From: Parietaria judaica
Lineage: Eukaryota > Streptophyta > Magnoliopsida > Rosales > Urticaceae
Assembly: GCA_954871525.1 (NCBI GenBank)
Contig: OX940863.1
Location: forward strand, 6,734,001-6,798,000
Reading direction: 5' to 3'
Length of the DNA: 64,000 nt
The notes under the pieces are model-generated. The model saw only the letters and a program-made list of their open reading frames with translations, was not told the origin of the DNA and did no database searches. Positions 25,746-38,446 of this stretch are shown here, piece after piece (position 1 is the first letter of the stretch; every line of letters starts with the position of its first letter). The translations under genes and the position numbers were made by a program.

Positions 25746-28681
25746 ATGATTTTAGGGCTTATACATTGGAATTTGAATATAACAAGAGTTCTCATGCAAA
25801 AATATGCAAGGATTAAATTGTTGACGAGAAATGCCATACGAAATGCTATAGCATTTCCTATAGCATTTCTTTATTTTACATTTTTTACAACCTTAAATTT
25901 CAAACCAATTGAAAAAATAATGATTTTAGGGCTTATACATTGGAATTTGAATATAACAAGAGTTCTCATGCAAAAATATGCAAGGATTAAATTGTTGACG
26001 AGAAATGCCATAGGAAATGCTATAGCATTTCCTATAGCTTTTCTTTATTTTACATTTTTTGCAACCTTAAATTTCGAACCAATTGAAAAAATAATGATTT
26101 TAGGGCTTATACATTGGAATTTTAATATTACAAGCGTTCTCATGCAAAAATATGCAAGGATTAAATTGTTGACGTTAAATTCCATAGGAAATGCTATAGC
26201 ATTTCCTAGCATTTCTTTATTTTACATTGTTTACGACCTAAAAGTCGAACCAATTGAAAAAATAATGATTTTAGGGCTTATACATTGGAATTTGAATATA
26301 ACAAGAGTTCTCATGCAAAAATATGCAAGGATTAAATTGTTGACGAGAAATGCCGTACGAAATGCTATAGCATTTCCTATAGCATTTCTTTATTTTACAT
26401 TTTTTACAACCTTATATTTCAAACCAATTGAAAAAATAATGATTTTAGGGCTTATACATTGGAATTTGAATATAACAAGAGTTCTCATGCAAAAATATGC
26501 AAGGATTAAATTGTTGACGAGAAACGCCATAGGAAATGCTATAGAATTTCTTTATTTTACATTTTTTCCAACCTTAAATTTCGAACCAATTGAAAAAATA
26601 ATGATTTTAGGGCTTATACATTGGAATTTGAATATAACAAGAGTTCTCATGCAAAAATATGCAAGGATTAAATTGTTGACGAGAAATGCCATAGGAAATG
26701 CTATAGCATTTCCTATAGCATTTCTTTATTTTACATTTTTTACAACCTTAAATTTCAAACCAATTGAAAAAATAATGAATTTAGGGCTTATACGTTGGAA
26801 TTTTAATATTACAAGCGTTCTCATGCAAAAATATGCAAGGATTAAATTGTTGACGTTAAATTCCATAGGAAATGCTATAGCATTTCCTATAGCATTTCTT
26901 TATTTTACATTGTTTACGACCTAAAAGTCGAACCAATTGAAAAAATAATGATTTTAGGGCTTATACATTGGAATTTGAATATAACAAGAGTTCTCATGCA
27001 AAAATATGCAAGGATTAAATTGTTGACGAGAAATGCCATAGGAAATGCTATATCATTTCCTATAGCATTTCTTTATTTTACATTTTTTACAACCTTAAAT
27101 TTCAAACCAATTGAAAAAATAATGAATTTAGGGCTTATACGTTGGAATTTTAATATTACAAGCGTTCTCATGCAAAAATATGCAAGGATTAAATTGTTGA
27201 CGTTAAATTCCATAGGAAATGCTATAGCATTTCCTATAGCATTTCTTTATTTTACATTGTTTACGACCTAAAAGTCGAACCAATTGAAAAAATAATGATT
27301 TTAGGGCTTATACATTGGAATTTGAATATAACAAGAGTTCTCATGCAAAAATATGCAAGGATTAAATTGTTGACGAGAAATGCCATACGAAATGCTATAG
27401 CATTTCCTAAAGCATTTCTTTATTTTACATTTTTTACAACCTTAAATTTCAAACCAATTGAAAAAATAATGATTTTAGGGCTTATACATTGGAATTTGAA
27501 TATAACAAGAGTTCTCATGCAAAAATATGCAAGGATTAAATTGTTGACGAGAAATGCCATAGGAAATGCTATAGCATTTCCTATAGCTTTTCTTTATTTT
27601 ACATTTTTTGCAACCTTAAATTTCGAACCAATTGAAAAAATAATGATTTTAGGGCTTATACATTGGAATTTTAATATTACAAGCGTTCTCATGCAAAAAT
27701 ATGCAAGGATTAAATTGTTGACGTTAAATTCCATAGGAAATGCTATAGCATTTCCTAGCATTTCTTTATTTTACATTGTTTACGACCTAAAAGTCGAACC
27801 AATTGAAAAAATAATGATTTTAGGGCTTATACATTGGAATTTGAATATAACAAGAGTTCTCATGCAAAAATATGCAAGGATTAAATTGTTGACGAGAAAT
27901 GCCATTCGAAATGCTATAGCATTTCCTATAGCATTTCTTTATTTTACATTTTTTACAACCTTAAATTTCAAACCAATTGAAAAAATAATGATTTTAGGGC
28001 TTATACATTGGAATTTGAATATAACAAGAGTTCTCATGCAAAAATATGCAAGGATTAAATTGTTGACGAGAAATGCCATAGGAAATGCTATAGCATTTCC
28101 TATAGCTTTTCTTTATTTTACATTTTTTGCAACCTTAAATTTCGAACCAATTGAAAAAATAATGATTTTAGGGCTTATACATTGGAATTTTAATATTACA
28201 AGCGTTCTCATGCAAAAATATGCAATGATTAAATTGTTGACGTTAAATTCCATAGGAAATGCTATAGCATTTCCTATAGCATTTCTTTATTTTACATTGT
28301 TTACGACCTAAAAGTCGAACCAATTGAAAAAATAATGATTTTAGGGCTTATACATTGGAATTTGAATATAACAAGAGTTCTCATGCAAAAATATGCAAGG
28401 ATTAAATTGTTGACGAGAAATGCCATAGGAAATGCTATATCATTTCCTATAGCATTTCTTTATTTTACATTTTTTACAACCTTAAATTTCAAACCAATTG
28501 AAAAAATAATGAATTTAGGGCTTATACGTTGGAATTTTAATATTACAAGCGTTCTCATGCAAAAATATGCAAGGATTAAATTGTTGACGTTAAATTCCAT
28601 AGGAAATGCTATAGCATTTCCTATAGCATTTCTTTATTTTACATTGTTTACGACCTAAAAGTCGAACCAATCGAAAAAATA
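25746..28681 (+). repeat. mosaic of dimer and 3-mer modules, partly 1549-bp period
   Basis: The TATATCATTTCC dimer plus the following modules repeat after 1549 bp (25399 to 26948, 25746 to 27295). Identity is lost near 26350 and 27900, where the first copy has GCCGTACG with TTATATTTC and the second has GCCATTCG with TTAAATTTC. A 171-bp monomer with GCATTTCCTAGCATTTC, where TA is lost from the outer dyad arm, occurs near 26200 and 27749. Another TATATCATTTCC dimer starts at 28335. CAATCGAAAAAATAATG appears near 28670. Confidence 0.75.
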
Positions 28682-31089
28682 ATGATTTTAGGGCTTATAC
28701 ATTGGAATTTGAATATAACGAGAGTTCTCATGCAAAAATATGCAAGGATTAAATTGTTGACGAGAAATGCCATACGAAATGCTATAGCATTTCCTATAGC
28801 ATTTCTTTATTTTACATTTTTTACAACCTTAAATTTCAAACCAATTGAAAAAATAATGATTTTAGGGCTTATACATTGGAATTTGAATATAACAAGAGTT
28901 CTCATGCAAAAATATGCAAGGATTAAATTGTTGACGAGAAATGCCATAGGAAATGCTATAGCATTTCCTATAGCATTTCTTTATTTTACATTTTTTACAA
29001 CCTTAAATTTCGAACCAATTGAAAAAATAATGATTTTAGGGCTTACACATTGGAATTTTAATATTACAAGCGTTCTCATGCAAAAATATGCAAGGATTAA
29101 ATTGTTGACGTTAAATTCCATAGGAAATGCTATAGCATTTCCTATAGCATTTCTTTATTTTACATTGTTTACGACCTAAAAGTCGAACCAATTGAAAAAA
29201 TAATGATTTTAGGGCTTATACATTGGAATTTGAATATAACAAGAGTTCTCATGCAAAAATATGCAAGGATTAAATTGTTGACGAGAAATGCCATACGAAA
29301 TGCTATAGCATTTCCTATAGCATTTCTTTATTTTACATTTTTTACAACCTTAAATTTCAAACCAATTGAAAAAATAATGATTTTAGGGCTTATACATTGG
29401 AATTTGAATATAACAAGAGTTCTCATGCAAAAATATGCAAGGATTAAATTGTTGACGAGAAACGCCATAGGAAATGCTATAGAATTTCTTTATTTTACAT
29501 TTTTTACAACCTTAAATTTCGAACCAATCGAAAAAATAATGATTTTAGGGCTTATACATTGGAATTTGAATAAAACAAGAGTTCTCATGCAAAAATATGC
29601 AAGGATTAAATTGTTGACGAGAAATGCCATACGAAATGCTATAGCATTTCCTATAGCTTTTCTTTATTTTACATTTTTTACAACCTTAAATTTCAAACCA
29701 ATTGAAAAAATAATGATTTTAGGGCTTATACATTGGAATTTGAATATAACAAGAGTTCTCATGCAAAAATATGCAAGGATTAAATTGTTGACGAGAAATG
29801 CCATAGGAAATGCTATAGCATTTCCTATAGCATTTCTTTATTTTACATTTTTTACAACCTTAAATTTCGAACCAATTGAAAAAATAATGATTTTAGGGCT
29901 TACACATTGGAATTTTAATATTACAAGCGTTCTCATGCAAAAATATGCAAGGATTAAATTGTTGACGTTAAATTCCATAGGAAATGCTATAGCATTTCCT
30001 ATAGCATTTCTTTATTTTACATTGTTTACGACCTAGAAGTCGAACCAATTGAAAAAATAATGATTTTAGGGCTTATACATTGGAATTTGAATATAACAAG
30101 AGTTCTCATGCAAAAATATGCAAGGATTAAATTGTTGACGAGAAATGCCGTACGAAATGCTATAGCATTTCCTATAGCATTTCTTTATTTTACATTTTTT
30201 ACAACCTTATATTTCAAACCAATTGAAAAAATAATGATTTTAGGGCTTATACATTGGAATTTGAATATAACAAGAGTTCTCATGCAAAAATATGCAAGGA
30301 TTAAATTGTTGACGAGAAACGCCATAGGAAATGCTATAGAATTTCTTTATTTTACATTTTTTACAACCTTAAATTTCGAACCAATTGAAAAAATAATGAT
30401 TTTAGGGCTTATACATTGGAATTTGAATATAACAAGAGTTCTCATGCAAAAATATGCAAGGATTAAATTGTTGACGAGAAATGCCATAGGAAATGCTATA
30501 GCATTTCCTATAGCATTTCTTTATTTTACATTTTTTACAACCTTAAATTTCAAACCAATTGAAAAAATAATGAATTTAGGTCTTATACGTTGGAATTTTA
30601 ATATTACAAGCGTTCTCATGCAAAAATATGCAAGGATTAAATTGTTGACGTTAAATTCCATAGGAAATGCTATAGCATTTCCTATAGCATTTCTTTATTT
30701 TACATTGTTTACGACCTAAAAGTCGAACCAATTGAAAAAATAATGATTTTAGGGCTTATACATTGGAATTTGAATATAACAAGAGTTCTCATGCAAAAAT
30801 ATGCAAGGATTAAATTGTTGACGAGAAATGCCATAGGAAATGCTATATCATTTCCTATAGCATTTCTTTATTTTACATTTTTTACAACCTTAAATTTCAA
30901 ACCAATTGAAAAAATAATGAATTTAGGGCTTATACGTTGGAATTTTAATATTACAAGCGTTCTCATGCAAAAATATGCAAGGATTAAATTGTTGACGTTA
31001 AATTCCATAGGAAATGCTATAGCATTTCCTATAGCATTTCTTTATTTTACATTGTTTACGACCTAAAAGTCGAACCAATTGAAAAAATA
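28682..31089 (+). repeat. mosaic of 3-mer, 5-mer and 4-mer modules
   Basis: Units of about 521, 857, 683 and 347 bp follow one another, starting at 28682, 29203, 30060 and 30743. The 857-bp module (29203 to 30059) has a close relative at 57206 to 58062, 28003 bp away, with the same module order. Markers are GCTTACACATTGG (29041, 29899), CAATCGAAAAAATAATG near 29526, ACGACCTAGAAGTCG near 30029 and AATAAAACAAGAG near 29569. Confidence 0.75.
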
Positions 31090-33333
31090 ATGATTTTAGG
31101 GCTTATACATTGGAATTTGAATATAACAAGAGTTCTCATGCAAAAATATGCAAGGATTAAATTGTTGACGAGAAATGCCATACGAAATGCTATAGCATTT
31201 CCTATAGCATTTCATTATTTTACATTTTTTACAACCTTATATTTCAAACCAATTGAAAAAATAATGATTTTAGGGCTTATACATTGGAATTTGAATATAA
31301 CAAGAGTTCTCATGCTAAAATATGCAAGGATTAAATTGTTGACGAGAAATGCCTAATGCTATAGCATTTCCTATAGCATTTCTTTATTTTACATTTTTTA
31401 CAACCTTAAATTTCAAACCAATTGAAAAAATAATGAATTTAGGGCTTATACATTGGAATTTGAATATAACAAGAGTTCTCATGCAAAAATATGCAAGGAT
31501 TAAATTGTTGACGAGAAATGCCATAGGAAATGCTATATCATTTCCTATAGCATTTCTTTATTTTACATTTTTTACAACCTTAAATTTCAAACCAATTGAA
31601 AAAATAATGAATTTAGGGCTTATACGTTGGAATTTTAATATTACAAGCGTTCTCATGCAAAAATATGCAAGGATTAAATTGTTGACGTTAAATTCCATAG
31701 GAAATGCTATAGCATTTCCTATAGCATTTCTTTATTTTACATTGTTTACGACCTAAAAGTCGAACCAATTGAAAAAATAATGATTTTAGGGCTTATACAT
31801 TGGAATTTGAATATAACAAGAGTTCTCATGCAAAAATATGCAAGGATTAAATTGTTGACGAGAAATGCCATACGAAATGCTATAGCATTTCCTATAGCAT
31901 TTCTTTATTTTACATTTTTTACAACCTTAAATTTCAAACCAATTGAAAAAATAATGATTTTAGGGCTTATACATTGGAATTTGAATATAACAAGAGTTCT
32001 CATGCAAAAATATGCAAGGATTAAATTGTTGACGAGAAATGCCATAGGAAATGCTATAGCATTTCCTATAGCTTTTCTTTATTTTACATTTTTTGCAACC
32101 TTAAATTTCGAACCAATTGAAAAAATAATGATTTTAGGGCTTATACATTGGAATTTTAATATTACAAGCGTTCTCATGCAAAAATATGCAAGGATTAAAT
32201 TGTTGACGTTAAATTCCATAGGAAATGCTATAGCATTTCCTAGCATTTCTTTATTTTACATTGTTTACGACCTAAAAGTCGAACCAATTGAAAAAATAAT
32301 GATTTTAGGGCTTATACATTGGAATTTGAATATAACAAGAGTTCTCATGCAAAAATATGCAAGGATTAAATTGTTGACGAGAAATGCCATACGAAATGCT
32401 ATAGCATTTCCTATAGCATTTCTTTATTTTACATTTTTTACAACCTTAAATTTCAAACCAATTGAAAAAATAATGATTTTAGGGCTTATACATTGGAATT
32501 TGAATATAACAAGAGTTCTCATGCAAAAATATGCAAGGATTAAATTGTTGACGAGAAATGCCATAGGAAATGCTATAGCATTTCCTATAGCTTTTCTTTA
32601 TTTTACATTTTTTGCAACCTTAAATTTCGAACCAATTGAAAAAATAATGATTTTAGGGCTTATACATTTGAATTTTAATATTACAAGCGTTCTCATGCAA
32701 AAATATGCAAGGATTAAATTGTTGACGTTAAATTCCATAGGAAATGCTATAGCATTTCCTAGCATTTCTTTATTTTACATTGTTTACGACCTAAAAGTCG
32801 AACCAATTGAAAAAATAATGATTTTAGGGCTTATACATTGGAATTTGAATATAACAAGAGTTCTCATGCAAAAATATGCAAGGATTAAATTGTTGACGAG
32901 AAATGCCATACGAAATGCTATAGCATTTCCTATAGCATTTCATTATTTTACATTTTTTACAACCTTATATTTCAAACCAATTGAAAAAATAATGATTTTA
33001 GGGCTTATACATTGGAATTTGAATATAACAAGAGTTCTCATGCTAAAATATGCAAGGATTAAATTGTTGACGAGAAATGCCTAATGCTATAGCATTTCCT
33101 ATAGCATTTCTTTATTTTACATTTTTTACAACCTTAAATTTCAAACCAATTGAAAAAATAATGAATTTAGGGCTTATACGTTGGAATTTTAATATTACAA
33201 GCGTTCTCATGCAAAAATATGCAAGGATTAAATTGTTGACGTTAAATTCCATAGGAAATGCTATAGCATTTCCTATAGCATTTCTTTATTTTACATTGTT
33301 TACGACCTAAAAGTCGAACCAATCGAAAAAATA
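31090..33333 (+). repeat. mosaic with CATGCTAAAATATGC and GCCTAATGC monomers
   Basis: This block contains CATTATTTTAC monomers followed by the private pair CATGCTAAAATATGC (near 31311 and 33040) and GAAATGCCTAATGC (near 31348 and 33076). In GCCTAATGC the outer left dyad unit is 5 bp short, giving a 169-bp monomer. The same pair is seen at 56043 and 56079. Offsets between 32758 and 55761 and between 33038 and 56041 are both 23003 bp. GCATTTCCTAGCATTTC monomers (171 bp) lie near 32237 and 32752. Confidence 0.75.
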
Positions 33334-35187
33334 ATGATTTTAGGGCTTATACATTGGAATTTGAATATAACAAGAGTTCTCATGCAAAAATATGCAAGGA
33401 TTAAATTGTTGACGAGAAATGCCATAGGAAATGCTATAGCATTTCCTATAGCATTTCTTTATTTTACATTTTTTACAACCTTAAATTTCAAACCAATTGA
33501 AAAAATAATGATTTTAGGGCTTATACATTGGAATTTGAATATAACAAGAGTTCTCATGCAAAAATATGCAAGGATTAAATTGTTGACGAGAAACGCCATA
33601 GGAAATGCTATAGAATTTCTTTATTTTACATTTTTTACAACCTTAAATTTCGAACCAATCGAAAAAATAATGATTTTAGGGCTTATACATTGGAATTTGA
33701 ATATAACAAGAGTTCTCATGCAAAAATATGCAAGGATTAAATTGTTGACGAGAAATGCCATACGAAATGCTATAGCATTTCCTATAGCATTTCTTTATTT
33801 TACATTTTTTACAACCTTAAATTTCAAACCAATTGAAAAAATAATGATTTTAGGGCTTATACATTGGAATTTGAATATAACAAGAGTTCTCATGCAAAAA
33901 TATGCAAGGATTAAATTGTTGACGAGAAACGCCATAGGAAATGCTATAGAATTTCTTTATTTTACATTTTTTACAACCTTAAATTTCGAACCAATTGAAA
34001 AAATAATGATTTTAGGGCTTATACATTGGAATTTGAATATAACAAGAGTTTTCATGCAAAAATATGCAAGGATTAAATTGTTGACGAGAAATGCCATAGG
34101 AAATGCTATAGCATTTCCTATAGCATTTCTTTATTTTACATTTTTTACAACCTTAAATTTCAAACCAATTGAAAAAATAATGAATTTAGGGCTTATACGT
34201 TGGAATTTTAATATTACAAGCGTTCTCATGCAAAAATATGCAAGGATTAAATTGTTGACGTTAAATTCCATAGGAAATGCTATAGCATTTCCTATAGCAT
34301 TTCTTTATTTTACATTGTTTACGACCTAAAAGTCGAACCAATCGAAAAAATAATGATTTTAGGGCTTATACATTGGAATTTGAATATAACAAGAGTTCTC
34401 ATGCAAAAATATGCAAGGATTAAATTGTTGACGAGAAATGCCATACGAAATGCTATAGCATTTCCTATAGCATTTCTTTATTTTACATTTTTTACAACCT
34501 TAAATTTCAAACCAATTGAAAAAATAATGATTTTAGGGCTTATACATTGGAATTTGAATATAACAAGAGTTCTCATGCAAAAATATGCAAGGATTAAATT
34601 GTTGACGAGAAACGCCATAGGAAATGCTATAGAATTTCTTTATTTTACATTTTTTACAACCTTAAATTTCGAACCAATCGAAAAAATAATGATTTTAGGG
34701 CTTATACATTGGAATTTGAATATAACAAGAGTTCTCATGCAAAAATATGCAAGGATTAAATTGTTGACGAGAAATGCCATACGAAATGCTATAGCATTTC
34801 CTATAGCATTTCTTTATTTTACATTTTTTACAACCTTAAATTTCAAACCAATTGTAAAAAATAATGATTTTAGGGCTTATACATTGGAATTTGAATATAA
34901 CAAGAGTTCTCATGCAAAAATATGCAAGGATTAAATTGTTGACGAGAAATGCCATAGGAAATGCTATAGCATTTCCTATAGCATTTCTTTATTTTACATT
35001 TTTTACAACCTTAAATTTCGAACCAATTGAAAAAATAATGATTTTAGGGCTTACACGTTGGAATTTTAATATTACAAGCGTTCTCATGCAAAAATATGCA
35101 AGGATTAAATTGTTGACGTTAAATTCCATAGGAAATGCTATAGCATTTCCTATAGCATTTCTTTATTTTACATTGTTTACGACCTAG
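33334..35187 (+). repeat. mosaic of modules rich in 162-bp monomers
   Basis: These modules repeatedly include GAAACGCCATAGG 162-bp monomers (near 33590, 33927 and 34611) and the CAATCGAAAAAATAATG change (near 33321, 33657, 34341 and 34677). An A is gained near 34858 (ATTGTAAAAAATAATG). The block ends with ACGACCTAGAAGTGAACC at about 35180, a 1-bp-deleted S junction that marks the next higher-order repeat. Confidence 0.75.
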
Positions 35188-38100
35188 AAGTGAACCAATT
35201 GAAAAAATAATGATTTTAGGGCTTATACATTGGAATTTGAATATAACAAGAGTTCTCATGCAAAAATATGCAAGGATTAAATTGTTGACGAGAAATGCCG
35301 TACGAAATGCTATAGCATTTCCTATAGCATTTCTTTATTTTACATTTTTTACAACCTTATATTTCAAACCAATTGAAAAAATAATGATTTTAGGGCTTAT
35401 ACATTGGAATTTGAATATAACAAGAGTTCTCATGCAAAAATATGCAAGGATTAAATTGTTGACGGCATTTCTTTATTTTACATTTTTTACAACCTTAAAT
35501 TTCGAACCAATTGAAAAAATAATGATTTTAGGGCTTATACATTGGAATTTGAATATAACAAGAGTTTTCATGCAAAAATATGCAAGGATTAAATTGTTGA
35601 CGAGAAATGCCATAGGAAATGCTATAGCATTTCCTATAGCATTTCTTTATTTTACATTTTTTACAACCTTAAATTTCAAACCAATTGAAAAAATAATGAA
35701 TTTAGGGCTTATACGTTGGAATTTTAATATTACAAGCGTTCTCATGCAAAAATATGCAAGGATTAAATTGTTGACGTTAAATTCCATAGGAAATGCTATA
35801 GCATTTCCTATAGCATTTCTTTATTTTACATTGTTTACGACCTAAAAGTCGAACCAATTGAAAAAATAATGATTTTAGGGCTTATACATTGGAATTTGAA
35901 TATAACAAGAGTTCTCATGCAAAAATATGCAAGGATTAAATTGTTGACGAGAAATGCCATAGGAAATGCTATAGCATTTCCTATAGCATTTCTTTATTTT
36001 ACATTTTTTACAACCTTAAATTTAAAACCAATTGAAAAAATAATGAATTTAGGGCTTATACGTTGGAATTTTAATATTACAAGCGTTCTCATGCAAAAAT
36101 ATGCAAGGATTAAATTGTTGACGTTAAATTCCATAGGAAATGCTATAGCATTTCCTATAGCATTTCTTTATTTTACATTGTTTACGACCTAAAAGTCGAA
36201 CCAATTGAAAAAATAATGATTTTAGGGCTTATACATTGGAATTTGAATATAACAAGAGTTCTCATGCAAAAATATGCAAGGATTAAATTGTTGACGAGAA
36301 ATGCCATACGAAATGCTATAGCATTTCCTATAGCATTTCTTTATTTTACATTGTTTACGACCTAAAAGTCGAACCAATTGAAAAAATAATGATTTTAGGG
36401 CTTATACATTGGAATTTGAATATAACAAGAGTTCTCATGCAAAAATATGCAAGGATTAAATTGTTGACGAGAAATGCCATAGGAAATGCTATAGCATTTC
36501 CTATAGCATTTCTTTATTTTACATTTTTTACAACCTTAAATTTCAAACCAATTGAAAAAATAATGAATTTAGGGCTTATACGTTGGAATTTTAATATTAC
36601 AAGCGTTCTCATGCAAAAATATGCAAGGATTAAATTGTTGACGTTAAATTCCATAGGAAATGCTATAGCATTTCCTATAGCATTTCTTTATTTTACATTG
36701 TTTACGACCTAAAAGTCGAACCAATTGAAAAAATAATGATTTTAGGGCTTATACATTGGAATTTGAATATAACAAGAGTTCTCATGCAAAAATATGCAAG
36801 GATTAAATTGTTGACGAGAAATGCCAGACGAAATGCTATAGCATTTCCTATAGCATTTCTTTATTTTACATTGTTTACGACCTAAAAGTCGAACCAATTG
36901 AAAAAATAATGATTTTAGGGCTTATACATTGGAATTTGAATATAACAAGAGTTCTCATGCAAAAATATGCAAGGATTAAATTGTTGACGAGAAATGCCAT
37001 AGGAAATGCTATAGCATTTCCTATAGCATTTCTTTATTTTATTTTTTTTACAACCTTAAATTTCAAACCAATTGAAAAAATAATGAATTTAGGGCTTATA
37101 CGTTGGAATTTTAATATTACAAGCGTTCTCATGCAAAAATATGCAAGGATTAAATTGTTGATGTTAAATTCCATAGGAAATGCTATAGCATTTCCTGTAG
37201 CATTTCTTTATTTTACATTGTTTACGACCTAAAAGTCGAACCAATTGAAAAAATAATGATTTTAGGGCTTATACATTGGAATTTGAATATAACAAGAGTT
37301 CTCATGCAAAAATATGCAAGGATTAAATTGTTGACGAGAAATGCCATACGAAATGCTATAGCATTTCCTATAGCATTTCTTTATTTTACATTTTTTACAA
37401 CCTTAAATTTCAAACCAATTGAAAAAATAATGATTTTAGGGCTTATACATTGGAATTTGAATATAACAAGAGTTCTCATGCAAAAATATGCAAGGATTAA
37501 ATTGTTGACGAGAAATGCCATAGGAAATGCTATAGCATTTCCTATAGCTTTTCTTTATTTTACATTTTTTGCAACCTTAAATTTCGAACCAATTGAAAAA
37601 ATAATGATTTTAGGGCTTATACATTGGAATTTTAATATTACAAGCGTTCTCATGCAAAAATATGCAAGGATTAAATTGTTGACGTTAAATTCCATAGGAA
37701 ATGCTATAGCATTTCCTAGCATTTCTTTATTTTACATTGTTTACGACCTAAAAGTCGAACCAATTGAAAAAATAATGATTTTAGGGCTTATACATTGGAA
37801 TTTGAATATAACAAGAGTTCTCATGCAAAAATATGCAAGGATTAAATTGTTGACGAGAAATGCCGTACGAAATGCTATAGCATTTCCTATAGCATTTCTT
37901 TATTTTACATTTTTTACAACCTTATATTTCAAACCAATTGAAAAAATAATGATTTTAGGGCTTATACATTGGAATTTGAATATAACAAGAGTTCTCATGC
38001 AAAAATATGCAAGGATTAAATTGTTGACGAGAAATGCCATACGAAATGCTATAGCATTTCCTATAGCATTTCTTTATTTTACATTTTTTACAACCTTAAA

Positions 38101-38446
38101 TTTCAAACCAATTGAAAAAATAATGATTTTAGGGCTTATACATTGGAATTTGAATATAACAAGAGTTCTCATGCAAAAATATGCAAGGATTAAATTGTTG
38201 ACGAGAAATGCCATAGGAAATGCTATAGCATTTCCTATAGCATTTCTTTATTTTACATTTTTTACAACCTTAAATTTCGAACCAATTGAAAAAATAATGA
38301 TTTTAGGGCTTACACGTTGGAATTTTAATATTACAAGCGTTCTCATGCAAAAATATGCAAGGATTAAATTGTTGACGTTAAATTCCATAGGAAATGCTAT
38401 AGCATTTCCTATAGCATTTCTTTATTTTACATTGTTTACGACCTAG
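35188..38446 (+). repeat. 2763-bp-class higher-order repeat, copy 1 (3259 bp)
   Basis: Copies are bounded by the private S junction ACGACCTAGAAGTGAACC, whose TAG ends at 35187, 38446 and 41209. This copy is 496 bp longer than copy 2: it has one extra 520-bp trimer and lacks 24 bp at 35464. Trimers (174, 173, 173 bp) start at 35869 and 36389. The second carries GCCAGACG near 36823. Other markers are TTGATGTTAAATTCC and CCTGTAGCATTTC (near 37158 and 37195), a 171-bp CCTAGC monomer near 37718, GCCGTACG near 37862 and GCTTACACGTTGG near 38308. Confidence 0.85.
35464..35465. other. 24-bp deletion junction removing the dyad left arm
   Basis: TTGACG is followed directly by GCATTTCTTTATT. The sister copies at about 38724 and 41486 have GAAACGCCATAGG and GCTATAG in between. 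The loss of 24 bp equals two 12-bp dyad units. Confidence 0.85.
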
